In this document: piece after piece, positions 29,837 to 38,810 of the stretch | How positions within the stretch are numbered: position 1 is the first letter of the stretch | Layout: each line of letters starts with the position of its first letter | Source of the DNA: Luteimonas sp. FCS-9 | GTDB lineage: Bacteria > Pseudomonadota > Gammaproteobacteria > Xanthomonadales > Xanthomonadaceae | Length of the DNA: 64,000 bases | NCBI RefSeq assembly: GCF_001014645.1 | Contig: NZ_LASZ01000006.1 | Span: 1-64,000 of the forward strand | Direction of reading: 5' to 3' | Notes under the pieces: generated by a model | What the model was told of the DNA's origin: nothing | The model's input: only the letters and a program-made list of their open reading frames with translations | Databases searched by the model: none | Position numbers and translations under genes: made by a program

Positions 29837-29993
29837 GCGCGGACTCCGCCCGAGCCCGAGCATGGCCCCGCCCGCGCGCGTGGGCGGCGGCAGGTGCGAC
29901 AGTGCGTCGCATTCGGGCCCTCGATCATGGAAAATCGGACTTTCGTGTGTCGTTCGCGGCATCGTCCCCCGTCGCCAGCCCGGAGCCAGACCG

Positions 29994-31484
29994 ATGGATC
30001 AGCTACTCACCGCCCTCAATGGTCTGATCTGGAGCAAGGCGCTGATCGCGCTGTGCCTGGGCGCCGGCCTGTGGTTCACGATCCGCACCCGTTTCATGCA
30101 GGTGCGCGGCTTCGTCGAGATGACGCGGCTCACGTTCACCGGCCAGAAGTCCGACGCCGGCGTGTCCTCGTTCCAGGCGCTGGCGATGTCGATGGCCGGA
30201 CGCATCGGCATCGGCAACATCGCCGGCGTCGCCACCGCGATCGCGTTCGGTGGCCCGGGTGCGGTGTTCTGGATGTGGGTGATGGGTTTTCTCGGCGCCT
30301 CGACCTCGTACGTCGAAAGCACCCTGGCGCAGATCTACAAGGAGAAGGACGCGGAAGGCCGCTACCGCGGCGGTCCGGCCTACTACATCGAGAAGGCGAT
30401 GGGGCTGAAGTGGTACGCGCTGGCGTTCGCGTTCGCGACGCTGGTGGCGGCGGGCCTGCTGATGCCGGGCGTGCAGGCCAACGCGATCGCCGACAGCATC
30501 GCCAACGCCTGCGCCGGGGGCGCGATCTGCGGCGACCTGTCGGGGCAGTGGATGGGCATGGACGCACGCATCGCGCTCAAGGCGGGGATCGGCGTCGTCG
30601 TGGCGCTGATGCTGGCGGTGATCATCTTCGGCGGCGTCAAGCGCATCGCCGCGTTCGCCGAACTCGTCGTGCCGTTCATGGCGATGGCCTACATCCTCAC
30701 TGCGGTCACGGTGATGGTCATCAACTACGACTTCGTGCCGACGATGTTCCGCATCATCTTCGAAAGCGCGTTCGGCGTGCACGCCGGTTTCGGCGCGATG
30801 CTGGGCCTGGCCGTGGAGTGGGGCGTCAAGCGCGGCATCTACGCCAACGAGGCCGGCCAGGGCACGGGTCCGCACGCCGCCGCGGCCGCCGAGGTCTCGC
30901 ACCCGGCCAAGCAGGGCTACGTGCAGGCCTGGGCGATCTACTTCGACACGATGCTGGTCTGCACCTCGACCGCGTTCCTGATCCTGGCGACCGGCATGTA
31001 CAACGTGATCGGCCCGGAGGGCGCGATGCTGCACCAGGCACTCCCGGGCGTGGAGCCGGGGTCCGGCTTCGCGCAGGCGGGCATCGAGTCGATCATTCCC
31101 GGCTGGGGCGCGATCTTCGTCGCGATCGCGCTGTTCTTCTTCGCGTTCACCACGATCATGGCCTATTACTACATGGCCGAGACCAACCTGACCTACCTCA
31201 ACAACCACCTGCCGCGTCCCGGCCGCACGCTGCTGCTGCGCCTGGCCCTGCTGGGCATGGTGATCTTCGGTGCGGTGCGCAGCGCCGAGATGGCGTGGAT
31301 GCTCGGCGACATCGGCGTCGGCCTGATGGCGTGGCTCAACATCGTCGCGATCCTGATCCTGCAGAAGCCCGCGCTGCAGGCGCTGCGCGACTACGAGGTC
31401 CAGAAGAAGCAGGGGCTCGACCCGGTGTTCGATCCCGACAAGCTCGGCATCCGCAACGCCGGCTTCTGGCGGCGCGCGCCGTGA
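29994..31484 (+). CDS. Sodium:alanine/glycine symporter (AGCS family)
   Basis: A 496-residue inner membrane transporter with about ten to eleven helices. FRMQVRGF-type text near residue 35 (RTRFMQVRGFVEM), SSFQALAMSMAGRIGIGNIAGVATAI and GVKRGIYANEAGQGTGPHAAAAAEVSHPAKQG are the hallmark AGCS blocks for sodium and substrate binding. It imports alanine or glycine with sodium. The stop shares GTGA with the start of the next gene, a methyltransferase of unrelated function. Confidence 0.94.
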   Translation: MDQLLTALNGLIWSKALIALCLGAGLWFTIRTRFMQVRGFVEMTRLTFTGQKSDAGVSSFQALAMSMAGRIGIGNIAGVATAIAFGGPGAVFWMWVMGFLGASTSYVESTLAQIYKEKDAEGRYRGGPAYYIEKAMGLKWYALAFAFATLVAAGLLMPGVQANAIADSIANACAGGAICGDLSGQWMGMDARIALKAGIGVVVALMLAVIIFGGVKRIAAFAELVVPFMAMAYILTAVTVMVINYDFVPTMFRIIFESAFGVHAGFGAMLGLAVEWGVKRGIYANEAGQGTGPHAAAAAEVSHPAKQGYVQAWAIYFDTMLVCTSTAFLILATGMYNVIGPEGAMLHQALPGVEPGSGFAQAGIESIIPGWGAIFVAIALFFFAFTTIMAYYYMAETNLTYLNNHLPRPGRTLLLRLALLGMVIFGAVRSAEMAWMLGDIGVGLMAWLNIVAILILQKPALQALRDYEVQKKQGLDPVFDPDKLGIRNAGFWRRAP

Positions 31485-32371
31485 CCGGCGGCGAACGCCG
31501 TCCGCCGCGGGGACCGGCCGGTGGGCGGCCTCCGGTCGCGCCGGGCCGGGACGGCCCGTGGGCGGGCCGCGCACGCACGGCGCCGCCGGCCGCGCCGCGG
31601 GTGCCGGCCGCCGCACCGGAGGGCGAAGGCGCGAACCGGGAACTGCGGCTCTATGGGCGGAACGCGGTCGAGGCGGTGTTCGCCAGGCGGCCGGAGGCGA
31701 TCCGCAAGGTCTACCTGCTGGAGGCGCGCATTCCGCAGCTGCAGCCGCTGCTCAAATGGTGCGCCGCCAATCGGGTGGGCTACCGCGTCGTCGCCGAGGA
31801 CGACCTGCGCAAGCTCGCCGCCAGCGCCCACCACGAGGGGATCGTCGCCGACGTGCTGCGCGATCCGCCGCTGGGCCTGGGCGACTGGCTGCGCACGGTG
31901 GCCGACGGGCCACGATGCGCGCTGTGGCTCGACGGCGTCGGCAATCCGCACAACCTTGGCGCGATCCTGCGCTCGGCCGCGCACTTCGGCGTCTCGGCGA
32001 TCCTGCTGCCGGCGACCTCGCCATTGGCACTGTCGGGCGCTGCGGCGCGCGTCGCCGAGGGCGGTGCCGAGGCGCTGCCGTTCGTGCGCCTGGGACGCCA
32101 GGACAACGCGCTGGCGCAGCTGCGCAGCGCCGGTTTCCAGTTGGCCGCGACCGTGGTGCGCGGCGGCGACGATCTGTTCGCCGCGCGACTGCCCGACCGG
32201 CTGGTCTACGTGCTCGGCGCCGAAGGCGAGGGCATGGATGCCGACCTCGCGGCGGCCTGCGACCTGCGCCTGGGGATCCCCGGCACCGGCGCGGTCGAGA
32301 GCCTCAACGTCGCCGCGGCGACCGCGGTGCTGCTGGCGCAGTGGCGCCAGCAGGTACCGGCGGCCCCGTAG
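31481..32371 (+). CDS. TrmH family RNA 2'-O-methyltransferase
   Basis: A 296-residue SpoU/TrmH-family enzyme starting at GTG, inside the stop of the symporter gene. The first 45 residues are a proline-arginine-rich tail. RLYGRNAVEAVFARRP begins the small substrate-binding domain; the SPOUT catalytic part shows LDGVGNPHNLGAILRSAAHFG, YVLGAEGEGMD and IPGTGAVESLNVAAATAVLL, the three standard motifs of the knotted SAM site. It methylates the ribose of tRNA or rRNA (TrmH or RlmB type). No ATG fits this frame before LRLYGRN, so GTG is used. Confidence 0.9.
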   Translation: MTGGERRPPRGPAGGRPPVAPGRDGPWAGRARTAPPAAPRVPAAAPEGEGANRELRLYGRNAVEAVFARRPEAIRKVYLLEARIPQLQPLLKWCAANRVGYRVVAEDDLRKLAASAHHEGIVADVLRDPPLGLGDWLRTVADGPRCALWLDGVGNPHNLGAILRSAAHFGVSAILLPATSPLALSGAAARVAEGGAEALPFVRLGRQDNALAQLRSAGFQLAATVVRGGDDLFAARLPDRLVYVLGAEGEGMDADLAAACDLRLGIPGTGAVESLNVAAATAVLLAQWRQQVPAAP

Positions 32372-32383
32372 GCGCGCGAGAAG

Positions 32384-32562
32384 GCGCTGCCGGGACACGC
32401 GATCCCGCCGTAGGCGCGCGCTTGCGCGCGAGAGGCTTTGCCGGGAACGCCCGATCGCGCGCGAGCGCGCTCCTACAGGAACGGCGCTGCCGGGACACTC
32501 GATCCCCGTCGTAGGCGCGCGCTTGCGCGCGAGAGGCTTTGCCGGGAACGCATGATCGCGCG
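32384..32562. repeat. Tandem REP-like palindromes (copies B1/B2) in ~101-bp direct repeat
   Basis: A unit reading GGCGCTGCCGGGACAC, then GTAGGCGCGCGCTTGCGCGC, GAGAGGCTTTGCCGGGAACGC occurs from about 32384 and again from about 32483; the GTAGGCGCGCGCTTG cores start at 32410 and 32511, 101 bases apart. The first unit also has the opposite arm, GCGAGCGCGCTCCTAC (ending near 32476). This belongs to the same family as the palindromes at 18.3 and 46.0 kb, and fills the gap between the methyltransferase and M28 peptidase genes. Confidence 0.8.
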
Positions 32563-32580
32563 CCGACAGGCGCAAGGCGC

Positions 32581-34017
32581 TCAGGGTGTGGTGTCGGCCT
32601 TCGGTGCGCTGCCGAAGCTCTCGGCCGACTCCGCGGCCAGCCACGCGAACACCGCGTAGGCGGCGGTGTTCTGCGCGACCGCGTCGGGATCGACCTTGTC
32701 GAAGGTGTCGTCGGCGTTGTGGTGCAGGTCGAAGTAGTCGGTGCCGTCCTGGCCCAGCCAGCCCCAGGCGGCGCCCTTGGCCGCCAGCGGCGAGATGTCC
32801 GGGCCGGGGCCGCCCTTGTCCTGCAGGTAGTCGATGCCCAGCGGGCGCAGCACCTCGGCGATCGCGTCGCTGGTCGCGCGCTGGCCGGTCGGCGCGCTGG
32901 TGTTGAAGGCGTAGATGCGGCCGGCGCCGAAGTCGCTCTCCGCGCCGATCACGTGCCGGGCGATCGCGTCTGCGCCGCCGTGCGCCTGCGCATAGGCGCG
33001 CGCGCCGAGCAGTCCCTGTTCCTCGTTCGCGAACGCGACCACGCGCACGCTGCGGCGCGGGCGCTGCGGCTGCTGCGCGATCAGGTGACCGGCCGCCATC
33101 GTGATGCCGACGCCCGAGGCGTCGTCGACCGCGCCGGTGCCCAGGTCCCAGGAATCGAGGTGGCCGGCGATCAGCACGATCTCCTCCGGACGCTCGCGGC
33201 CGGTGAGCTCGGCGATGACGTTCTGCGAGGTGTACTCGCCGTTCCAGCCGCAGTCGAGTGCGAGCGCGACCTCGACCGGCCCCAGCCGCAGCAGCCGCGC
33301 GAGCTGGTCGGCGTCGGGCAGCGACAGGGCGGCCGAGGGGATCGGCGACACGTCGGCGTCGAAGCGGGTGATGCCGGTGTTGGCCACGCGATGCGGGCTG
33401 GTGCCGATCGAGCGCATCAGATAGGCGGCCGCGCCCTTGCGCGCGGCGATCGACGGCCCGCGGCTGCGCACCGGACCTGCGGCGCCGTAGCCGCTGCCGT
33501 CGCGCGAGCGCGCCATCGGCACATCGACGAACGCGATGCGGCCGCGCAGCGTCGCCGGGTCGGCGGCCTCGAGCGCGGCCAGGCTGTCGAAGCGCACGAT
33601 CTGCGCCGAGACCTCGCCGCCCGGACTGCCGCCCAGCGCGGTGAGCACCAGCGGCTGGGCATGCGCGCCGAGCACCGCGGCGCGCTCGCTGCGGCGCTCC
33701 CATTTCGGGAACGTCACCGGCTCGGTCCAGACGCGGTCGTAGCCAAGCGCAGCGAAGCGCGCCTTGGCCCATTCGACCGCGCGCGCGTCGGCTTCGCTGC
33801 CGGGCAGGCGCGGGCCGATCTCGGTCGTCAGCGATTCGATCAGCCGGTACGCGGTGGCGTCCTGCAGCGCGCGCTCGCGCAACTGCGCGGCGGCATCGAG
33901 CGAGGCCTGCGCGACCGGCGCGGCCGCGGCATCGCGCGCGCGGGCCGCGCCGGGGACCAGCAGCGCGCCCGACAGCAGGGCGACGGCGAGGACGTTCAGA
34001 AGCGGGGCAGGGCGCAT
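32581..34017 (-). CDS. Secreted M28 family metallopeptidase (carboxypeptidase Q-like)
   Basis: 478 residues with a signal peptide (MRPAPLLNVLAVALLSGALLVPGAARA). The M28 zinc ligands are visible in order: HLDSWDLGTGAVDD (His and bridging Asp), FANEEQGLLGA (catalytic and ligand Glu), AESDFG (Asp) and DLHHNADDTFD (His). A protease-associated-like insert with ALGGSPGGEVSAQIV precedes the catalytic part. It should release amino acids from peptides in the periplasm or outside. Start at 34017 chosen for the signal peptide. Confidence 0.92.
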   Translation of the reverse strand: MRPAPLLNVLAVALLSGALLVPGAARARDAAAAPVAQASLDAAAQLRERALQDATAYRLIESLTTEIGPRLPGSEADARAVEWAKARFAALGYDRVWTEPVTFPKWERRSERAAVLGAHAQPLVLTALGGSPGGEVSAQIVRFDSLAALEAADPATLRGRIAFVDVPMARSRDGSGYGAAGPVRSRGPSIAARKGAAAYLMRSIGTSPHRVANTGITRFDADVSPIPSAALSLPDADQLARLLRLGPVEVALALDCGWNGEYTSQNVIAELTGRERPEEIVLIAGHLDSWDLGTGAVDDASGVGITMAAGHLIAQQPQRPRRSVRVVAFANEEQGLLGARAYAQAHGGADAIARHVIGAESDFGAGRIYAFNTSAPTGQRATSDAIAEVLRPLGIDYLQDKGGPGPDISPLAAKGAAWGWLGQDGTDYFDLHHNADDTFDKVDPDAVAQNTAAYAVFAWLAAESAESFGSAPKADTTP

Positions 34018-34043
34018 GCGCGGTCTCCGGCGTGAAAAAGGAA

Positions 34044-34072
34044 CGGGCCGCGGCATTGTCGCCCGCGGCCCG
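34044..34072 (-). terminator. Intrinsic terminator downstream of mscL
   Basis: CGGGCCGCGG and CCGCGGGCCCG-type arms (10-base stem, nine-base loop), followed on the minus strand by TTCCTTTTTC. It ends the mscL transcript before the M28 gene. Confidence 0.75.
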
Positions 34073-34111
34073 CCCAGATGCGATGTGCCGGACGTCCCGG
34101 CGGCGCGGCCG

Positions 34112-34549
34112 TCAGGTGACCGGCGTGTCGGGGCTGCGCAGCGCGTCGCGGATCTCGCGCAGCAGCTTCACTTCCTCGCTGGGCTCGACCGGCTTGTTCT
34201 CCGCGGGCTGCTCAGCGTGCTTGCGCTTGAGGCTGTTGATGAACTTCACCGCGATGAAGATCGCGAACGCCACGATGACGAACTGCACGATCGTGTTGAC
34301 GAAGTTGCCGATGCCCAGCACCAGCGCCGGCACTTCCTCGCCGGCCGCGTTCACCTGCGCCTCGCGCAGCGTGATCGCCCATCTGGAGAAATCGATGCCG
34401 CCGGTCAGCAGACCGATGAACGGCATGATGAGGTTCTCGACGAGTGCGGTGACGATCTTGCCGAATGCCGCGCCGATGACGACGCCGACCGCCAGGTCGA
34501 TGACGTTGCCGCGGACGGCGAATTCCTTGAACTCGGCGAGTATGCCCAT
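34112..34549 (-). CDS. mscL: Large-conductance mechanosensitive channel
   Basis: 145 residues. [46 protein letters not shown] is the amphipathic N-terminal helix plus pore helix TM1, and [24 protein letters not shown] is TM2. The charged C-terminal bundle ([13 protein letters not shown]) is present. The homopentamer opens on membrane tension to protect against hypo-osmotic shock. Single gene with its own terminator. Confidence 0.97.
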   Translation of the reverse strand: MGILAEFKEFAVRGNVIDLAVGVVIGAAFGKIVTALVENLIMPFIGLLTGGIDFSRWAITLREAQVNAAGEEVPALVLGIGNFVNTIVQFVIVAFAIFIAVKFINSLKRKHAEQPAENKPVEPSEEVKLLREIRDALRSPDTPVT

Positions 34550-34585
34550 GGTGTCTCCTGCGCTGGTGGGGAAATGCGCGGACGA

Positions 34586-35311
34586 CTATAGCGACGCCGG
34601 AGTGACCCTGCAGTGCAGTGCGAGCACGTCGTCGAGACGTGCGACGCAGTCGTCGCCGGGCTGCAGCGCGGCGACGCCGGCCGGCGTGCCCATGAACACC
34701 AGATCGCCGGCGCGCAGCGCGAACAGCTTCGACAATTCGTGCAGGATCTCGGGCACGTCCCAGATCAGCTGCGCGAGCGTCGACGACTGGCGCACCTCGC
34801 CGTTGACCTCGAGCGACAGCGTCCGTGGCGCGAGCACGCCGATTTCCGCCGCCGGCACCAGTTCGCCGACCGGCGCCGAGGCGTCGAAGCCCTTGGCCAC
34901 GTCCCAGGGCAGGCCCCTGGCCTTGGCGGCGGCCTGCAGGTCGCGGCGGGTGAGGTCCAGTCCCACGGCGTAGCCGTAGACGAGGTCGGCCGCGGTGTCG
35001 ACCGGCAGTTCGCCGGGCGGCGCGTCGCGGCCGATCGCGACGACCAGCTCCACCTCGTGGTGCAGGTCGCGCGTGGCGCTGGGATAGGGCACCTCGCCGG
35101 AAGTGACCACCGCGTCGGCGGGCTTGGCGAAGAACACGGGCGTGCCGCGCGTGGCCTTGGAGTCCGGCGCCTCGGCGCCCATCTCGCGGGCATGGTCGGC
35201 GAAGTTGCGGCCGACGCAGTACACGCGGCGCACCGGGAAGCGGCCGCCGCCGCGGACCGGCAGGCGGGTCGGCGCCGCAGCGGGCACCACGTCGTACGAC
35301 GGATCGGTCAT
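34586..35311 (-). CDS. Fumarylacetoacetate hydrolase family protein
   Basis: 241 residues. FPVRRVYCVGRNFADHAREMG is the catalytic opening, FFAKPADAVV and LHHEVELVVAIG carry the metal-binding glutamates, and GYAVGLDLTRRDLQAAAKARGLPWDVAKGFD is the canonical middle block, followed by MGTPAGVAALQPGD. Members cleave acylpyruvates or decarboxylate oxaloacetate with magnesium; the KGFD and RDLQ features recall acylpyruvases (FAHD1 type). Cytoplasmic. Confidence 0.9.
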   Translation of the reverse strand: MTDPSYDVVPAAAPTRLPVRGGGRFPVRRVYCVGRNFADHAREMGAEAPDSKATRGTPVFFAKPADAVVTSGEVPYPSATRDLHHEVELVVAIGRDAPPGELPVDTAADLVYGYAVGLDLTRRDLQAAAKARGLPWDVAKGFDASAPVGELVPAAEIGVLAPRTLSLEVNGEVRQSSTLAQLIWDVPEILHELSKLFALRAGDLVFMGTPAGVAALQPGDDCVARLDDVLALHCRVTPASL

Positions 35312-35342
35312 CGGCTCAGGTCTGGCAGGGGACTGTCGCGGC

Positions 35343-35639
35343 TCAGCGCAGCAGGGGCTGGTCGCGGTTGCGCACGACCCGGTACTCGGCCTCGACGACG
35401 CGCCCGTCGCGGGCCGGCGCGGCGGCGCCGCGCACCAGCAGCCGGCGCGCGAGACCGAACAGCAGCATCGCCGCGCCGACGAACAGCCCGGCGACCAGCA
35501 GCACCGCGAGCAGTGCGACGCCCACTAGACCCAGCGCCACCCGCAACAGCGGGTGCCGCGGCTTGCGCGGCGCGAACACCGCGCGGACGCCGGAGGCGTC
35601 GAAACGGGCATGGAGGTCGCGGAAGAAGGCGTTGGACAT
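35343..35639 (-). CDS. Small hypothetical membrane protein
   Basis: 98 residues from the start at 35639 (MSNAFFRDLHARFDASGVRAVF). One long hydrophobic stretch, LLRVALGLVGVALLAVLLVAGLFVGAAMLLFGLA, could form one or two helices, followed by a basic turn and VVEAEYRVV. No recognised family. The longer frame from 35735 would run through the promoter of the divergent Rieske gene. It lies 31 bases before the FAH-family gene and may be co-transcribed with it. Confidence 0.65.
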   Translation of the reverse strand: MSNAFFRDLHARFDASGVRAVFAPRKPRHPLLRVALGLVGVALLAVLLVAGLFVGAAMLLFGLARRLLVRGAAAPARDGRVVEAEYRVVRNRDQPLLR

Positions 35640-35716
35640 GGCGGTTGCAGCACTCGTGACACAATGGCCGGACGGCCGAGATCGCCAGTATCGGTCGACG
35701 GCTTCCGGGAGTTGTA

Positions 35717-36076
35717 ATGCCTTCGTTAAATCCATGTGACGACGATACGCTGGTCGCGCTCGACGCGATCGACGACGGCGGCTTCGCCGAAGCCGAGGCG
35801 GTCGTCGACGGCGAGGCCGAATCGCTGGTGCTGCATCGCGACGGCGCCCAGGTGCGCGCGTGGCTCAACGTCTGTCCGCATGCCGGCCGCCGGCTCGACT
35901 GGGCGCCGGGCCGGTTCCTGCTCTCGAAGGATGGCCACCTGGTCTGCGCCGCGCACGGCGCGAGCTTCCGCACCGCCGACGGCATGTGCGTCGCCGGGCC
36001 CTGCAAGGGCGAGACGCTGCGCGCGGTCGCGGTGCGCCTCGTGGATGGGCGCGTGCGGCTGGCGCCGCGCGCCTAG
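35717..36076 (+). CDS. Rieske 2Fe-2S protein
   Basis: 119 residues, a single soluble Rieske domain. The cluster ligands are C53 and H55 in CPHAGRRL and C77 and H80 in CAAHGASF, so all four are present. It resembles small ferredoxin-type Rieske proteins such as NirD rather than an oxygenase, as no catalytic domain follows. No signal peptide. Its stop codon TAG shares the palindrome CTAG with the stop of the convergent permease gene. Confidence 0.9.
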   Translation: MPSLNPCDDDTLVALDAIDDGGFAEAEAVVDGEAESLVLHRDGAQVRAWLNVCPHAGRRLDWAPGRFLLSKDGHLVCAAHGASFRTADGMCVAGPCKGETLRAVAVRLVDGRVRLAPRA

Positions 36077-37923
36077 CGGAACAGCAGGTTGACCATCAGC
36101 ACGACGATCGCGGTGTACATCAGCGAGATCGGCAGGCCGATCCGCCACAGCTGGCGGGCCTTGTAGCCGGCCGGGCCGATGATCATCGACATCACCGGGT
36201 TGGACTGGGTGACGAAGTTGTTGGAGGCCGACAGCGCGACGATCAGCGCGAACGCGGTCGGGTTGCCGCCGGCGGCGAGCGCGAGGTTGATCGCCAGCGG
36301 CACGACGACGATCGTCGCGCCGACGTGGCTGATGACCAGCGAGAACGCGGTGGTCAGCAACGCGACCGCGATCTCCAGCAACCACACCGGCAGCCCGGTC
36401 GGCAGCTGTTCGATCGTGTGCCCGGCGACCCAGGCGGCCGCGCCGCTGGAGTCCATCGCCCAGCCCAGCGGGATCAGGCAGGCCATCAGGAACACCGTCT
36501 TCCAGTTGATCGCGCCGTAGGCCTCGTCCATCTTCAGCACGCCGAACACCAGCATGCCGGCGACCCCGGTCATCAGCGCCACCGAGGTCGGGATGCGCGA
36601 GGACAGCGCGATCAGCATCGTCACCGCGAAGATCGCCATCGCGATCTTGAACTTGTGCGGCCGCTGCTCGCCCTTGGGGTAGTCGGTGACGATCAGGAAG
36701 TCGAGCGACTTGGCGGTCTTGGCGAGATCCTGCCAGATGCTGTGCAGCACCAGCATGTCGCCGGCGCGCAGCGTCATCCTGCGCACGTTCTCGCGCAGCA
36801 CGGTCTTGTCGCGGTTGATCGCCAGCAGGCGCACGCCGTACTTCTTGCCCAGGCTCAGTTCGGCGGCCGATTTGCCGATGAACTTCGACGTCGGCGGGAT
36901 CACCGCCTCGGCGATGCCGGCGCGGCTGGGATTGAACAGGTCGCCGAAGTGCCGCAGCCGCGTGCTCATGCGCAGGAACTGGTTCTGCGCGAAGTCGGCG
37001 ACCTGCTGCCGTGGGCCCATCGCGCCGAGCACGCTGCCCACCCAGATGCGCGAGTCGGCCGGCGGCGCCAGGCGCGACTCGTTCTCGGACTTGAGCGCCA
37101 GCAGCAGCGGCGCGTGGTGGATCGCCTCGGCCTCGGCGAACGTCATGCCCACCAGTGGGCTCTCGGCGGTGACCACGAGTTCGAAGACGTCGCCCTCGAT
37201 GCCGTAGGCGCTGGCGAAGTAGCTCTGCGTACGCGCCGGCGTGACCGGGCCGTCGCCGCCGTCGCCGAGTTCGCGCAGCTGGCGGTTGCCGAAGAAGTGG
37301 AAGTAGGCGAGCCCCGCCGCCAGCAGCGCCAGGCCGATCGGCAGCGGCGCGAACATGTTCAGCGATTCGAGCGTCGCCGCGCCCGAGGGCAGGTTGGCAT
37401 TGGCCGCGGTCAGCAGGTCGTTGAGCAGGATCAGCGGCGAGTTGCCGACCATCGTCAGCGCGCCGCCCATGACGATCGCCACGCACACCGGCAGCAGGAT
37501 CTGCGCCAGCCGCAGGCCCGAGCGCGAGGCCAGCCGCGCGGCGACCGGCATGTACAGCGCCATCACCGACGGGTTCTGCATCACCGACGAGTTCAGCCCG
37601 GCGGTGGCGGCGGTCAGCAGCAGCAGCCGGTCCTCCATGCCCTTGGCGCGTCGCAGCAGCCAGCCGGCGAGGCGGTTGAGCGCGCCGGTGCGGTCCAGGC
37701 CCATGCCCAGGATCATCGTCGCGATGACGCTGATCACCGCGTTCGACGAGAAACCGTTGAAGACGTCCTCGGGCGCGACCAGCCCGGTCAGGCCCAGCAT
37801 CACCAGCACTACCAGCGCGACGAGGTCCGCGCGCACGCGCTGGAACAGGAACAGCACCATCGTCAGGCCCACCAGGGCCAGGACGATCTTCATGTCGGTG
37901 GTGAGCGCGAGCCCGGTGTCCAT
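36073..37923 (-). CDS. SLC13 family permease with central TrkA-C domains
   Basis: A 616-residue transporter. Two hydrophobic blocks (about residues 10-200 and 420-615) surround a soluble insert of roughly 200 residues with IEGDVFELVVTAESPLVGMTFAEAE and IPPTSKFIGKSAAELSLGKKYGVRLLAI, which are TrkA-C (RCK) repeats. SNAVISVIATMILGMGL and FVTQSNPVMSMIIGPAGYK match SLC13/ArsB-like anion transporters; divalent anions such as sulfate are likely. ATG at 37923 is used; a GTG lies one codon before. Confidence 0.9.
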   Translation of the reverse strand: MDTGLALTTDMKIVLALVGLTMVLFLFQRVRADLVALVVLVMLGLTGLVAPEDVFNGFSSNAVISVIATMILGMGLDRTGALNRLAGWLLRRAKGMEDRLLLLTAATAGLNSSVMQNPSVMALYMPVAARLASRSGLRLAQILLPVCVAIVMGGALTMVGNSPLILLNDLLTAANANLPSGAATLESLNMFAPLPIGLALLAAGLAYFHFFGNRQLRELGDGGDGPVTPARTQSYFASAYGIEGDVFELVVTAESPLVGMTFAEAEAIHHAPLLLALKSENESRLAPPADSRIWVGSVLGAMGPRQQVADFAQNQFLRMSTRLRHFGDLFNPSRAGIAEAVIPPTSKFIGKSAAELSLGKKYGVRLLAINRDKTVLRENVRRMTLRAGDMLVLHSIWQDLAKTAKSLDFLIVTDYPKGEQRPHKFKIAMAIFAVTMLIALSSRIPTSVALMTGVAGMLVFGVLKMDEAYGAINWKTVFLMACLIPLGWAMDSSGAAAWVAGHTIEQLPTGLPVWLLEIAVALLTTAFSLVISHVGATIVVVPLAINLALAAGGNPTAFALIVALSASNNFVTQSNPVMSMIIGPAGYKARQLWRIGLPISLMYTAIVVLMVNLLFR

Positions 37924-37937
37924 CACGGTCGGGCCCG

Positions 37938-38066
37938 GGGATTGGGGATTCGGGATTGGGGCTCAGCGGCCGATCGCCGCGGCACGTGCAGCGTCCTCAT
38001 GCCGACTGCATGTGGTGGTGGAAACGAGCGATCGAGTGCCTGTTCCAATCCCGAATCCCCAATCCC
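37938..38066. repeat. 22-bp inverted repeat GGGATTGGGGATTCGGG...
   Basis: The arm starting GGGATTGGGGATTCGGGATT (37938-37959) returns exactly in reverse complement at 38045-38066. The spacer of 85 bases is not coding. The right arm ends on the stop codon of trmB, so it may serve as its transcript end; it is built from the unit GGGATT(G/C)GG. Confidence 0.85.
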
Positions 38067-38800
38067 TAATCCCGGTCGTACACCAGATCCCAGACGCCGT
38101 GGCCCAGCTTCAGGCCGCGGCTCTCGAAGTGCGTCTGCGGCCGCCACGGAGGGCGGGGCTGGTAACCGCGCGGGCCGGCGCGGTTGCGCAGGCCGGGCGT
38201 GGCGTCGAGCACGTCCCACATCTGCTCGGCATAGTCCTGCCAGTCGGTCGCCAGGTGCAGGCGGCCGCCCGCGTGGAGCTTGCGCACCAGCAGCGCGGCG
38301 AATGCCGGCTGCACCAGCCGGCGCTTGTTGTGGCGCTTCTTGTGCCATGGGTCGGGGAAGTAGATCCGGATCTCGTCGAGCGCGCCGTCGGCGATCTCGT
38401 TGCCCAGCACCTCGACCGCGTCGTGGTGGTACACGCGCACGTGGTCGCTGCCGTCCTCGGCCAGGCCGTTGAGCACGCGGCCCACGCCCGGCGCATGCAC
38501 TTCGATGCCGATGTGGTCGCGCGCGGGGTCCATGCGCGCCGAATGGCGCAGCGCCTCGCCGTTGCCGAAGCCGATCTCCAGGATCCGCGGCGCCTGCCGC
38601 CCGAACGTGGCGTCGAGGTCGCGCGGCGTGCCGGCGTAGTCGAGGCCGAAGCGCGGCCAGGCGTCGTCGAACGCGCGCTGCTGCGCCGGCGTGAAACGGC
38701 CCTGACGCAGCACGAAACTGCGCACCTCGCGCCGGCCCTCGGTCACCGTGAACGGCTTGGGCGGCGCCTTGGCGCCTTCGCTGGAGAACGGGTCGGTCAT
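38066..38800 (-). CDS. trmB: tRNA (guanine-N7-)-methyltransferase
   Basis: 244 residues. [16 protein letters not shown] is the SAM-binding glycine-rich loop, [12 protein letters not shown] follows, and [24 protein letters not shown] is the hallmark TrmB motif. [17 protein letters not shown] is the conserved C-terminal block. It makes m7G46 in the variable loop of tRNAs. The gene is 10 bases behind thiG, so it is likely co-transcribed with thiS-thiG, as is common in related bacteria. Confidence 0.96.
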   Translation of the reverse strand: MTDPFSSEGAKAPPKPFTVTEGRREVRSFVLRQGRFTPAQQRAFDDAWPRFGLDYAGTPRDLDATFGRQAPRILEIGFGNGEALRHSARMDPARDHIGIEVHAPGVGRVLNGLAEDGSDHVRVYHHDAVEVLGNEIADGALDEIRIYFPDPWHKKRHNKRRLVQPAFAALLVRKLHAGGRLHLATDWQDYAEQMWDVLDATPGLRNRAGPRGYQPRPPWRPQTHFESRGLKLGHGVWDLVYDRD

Positions 38801-38810
38801 CGCGCGCGGG

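Noticed and set aside
29862..29993. Upstream extension of the Na+/alanine symporter to 29862
   Set aside because: The added 44 residues are not family-like; MDQLLTALNGLIW is the usual AGCS start.
32304..32659. Small frames with SALAR(D/E) peptides near 32.4 kb
   Set aside because: They are translations of the REP-like palindromes, seen in every copy of the repeat.
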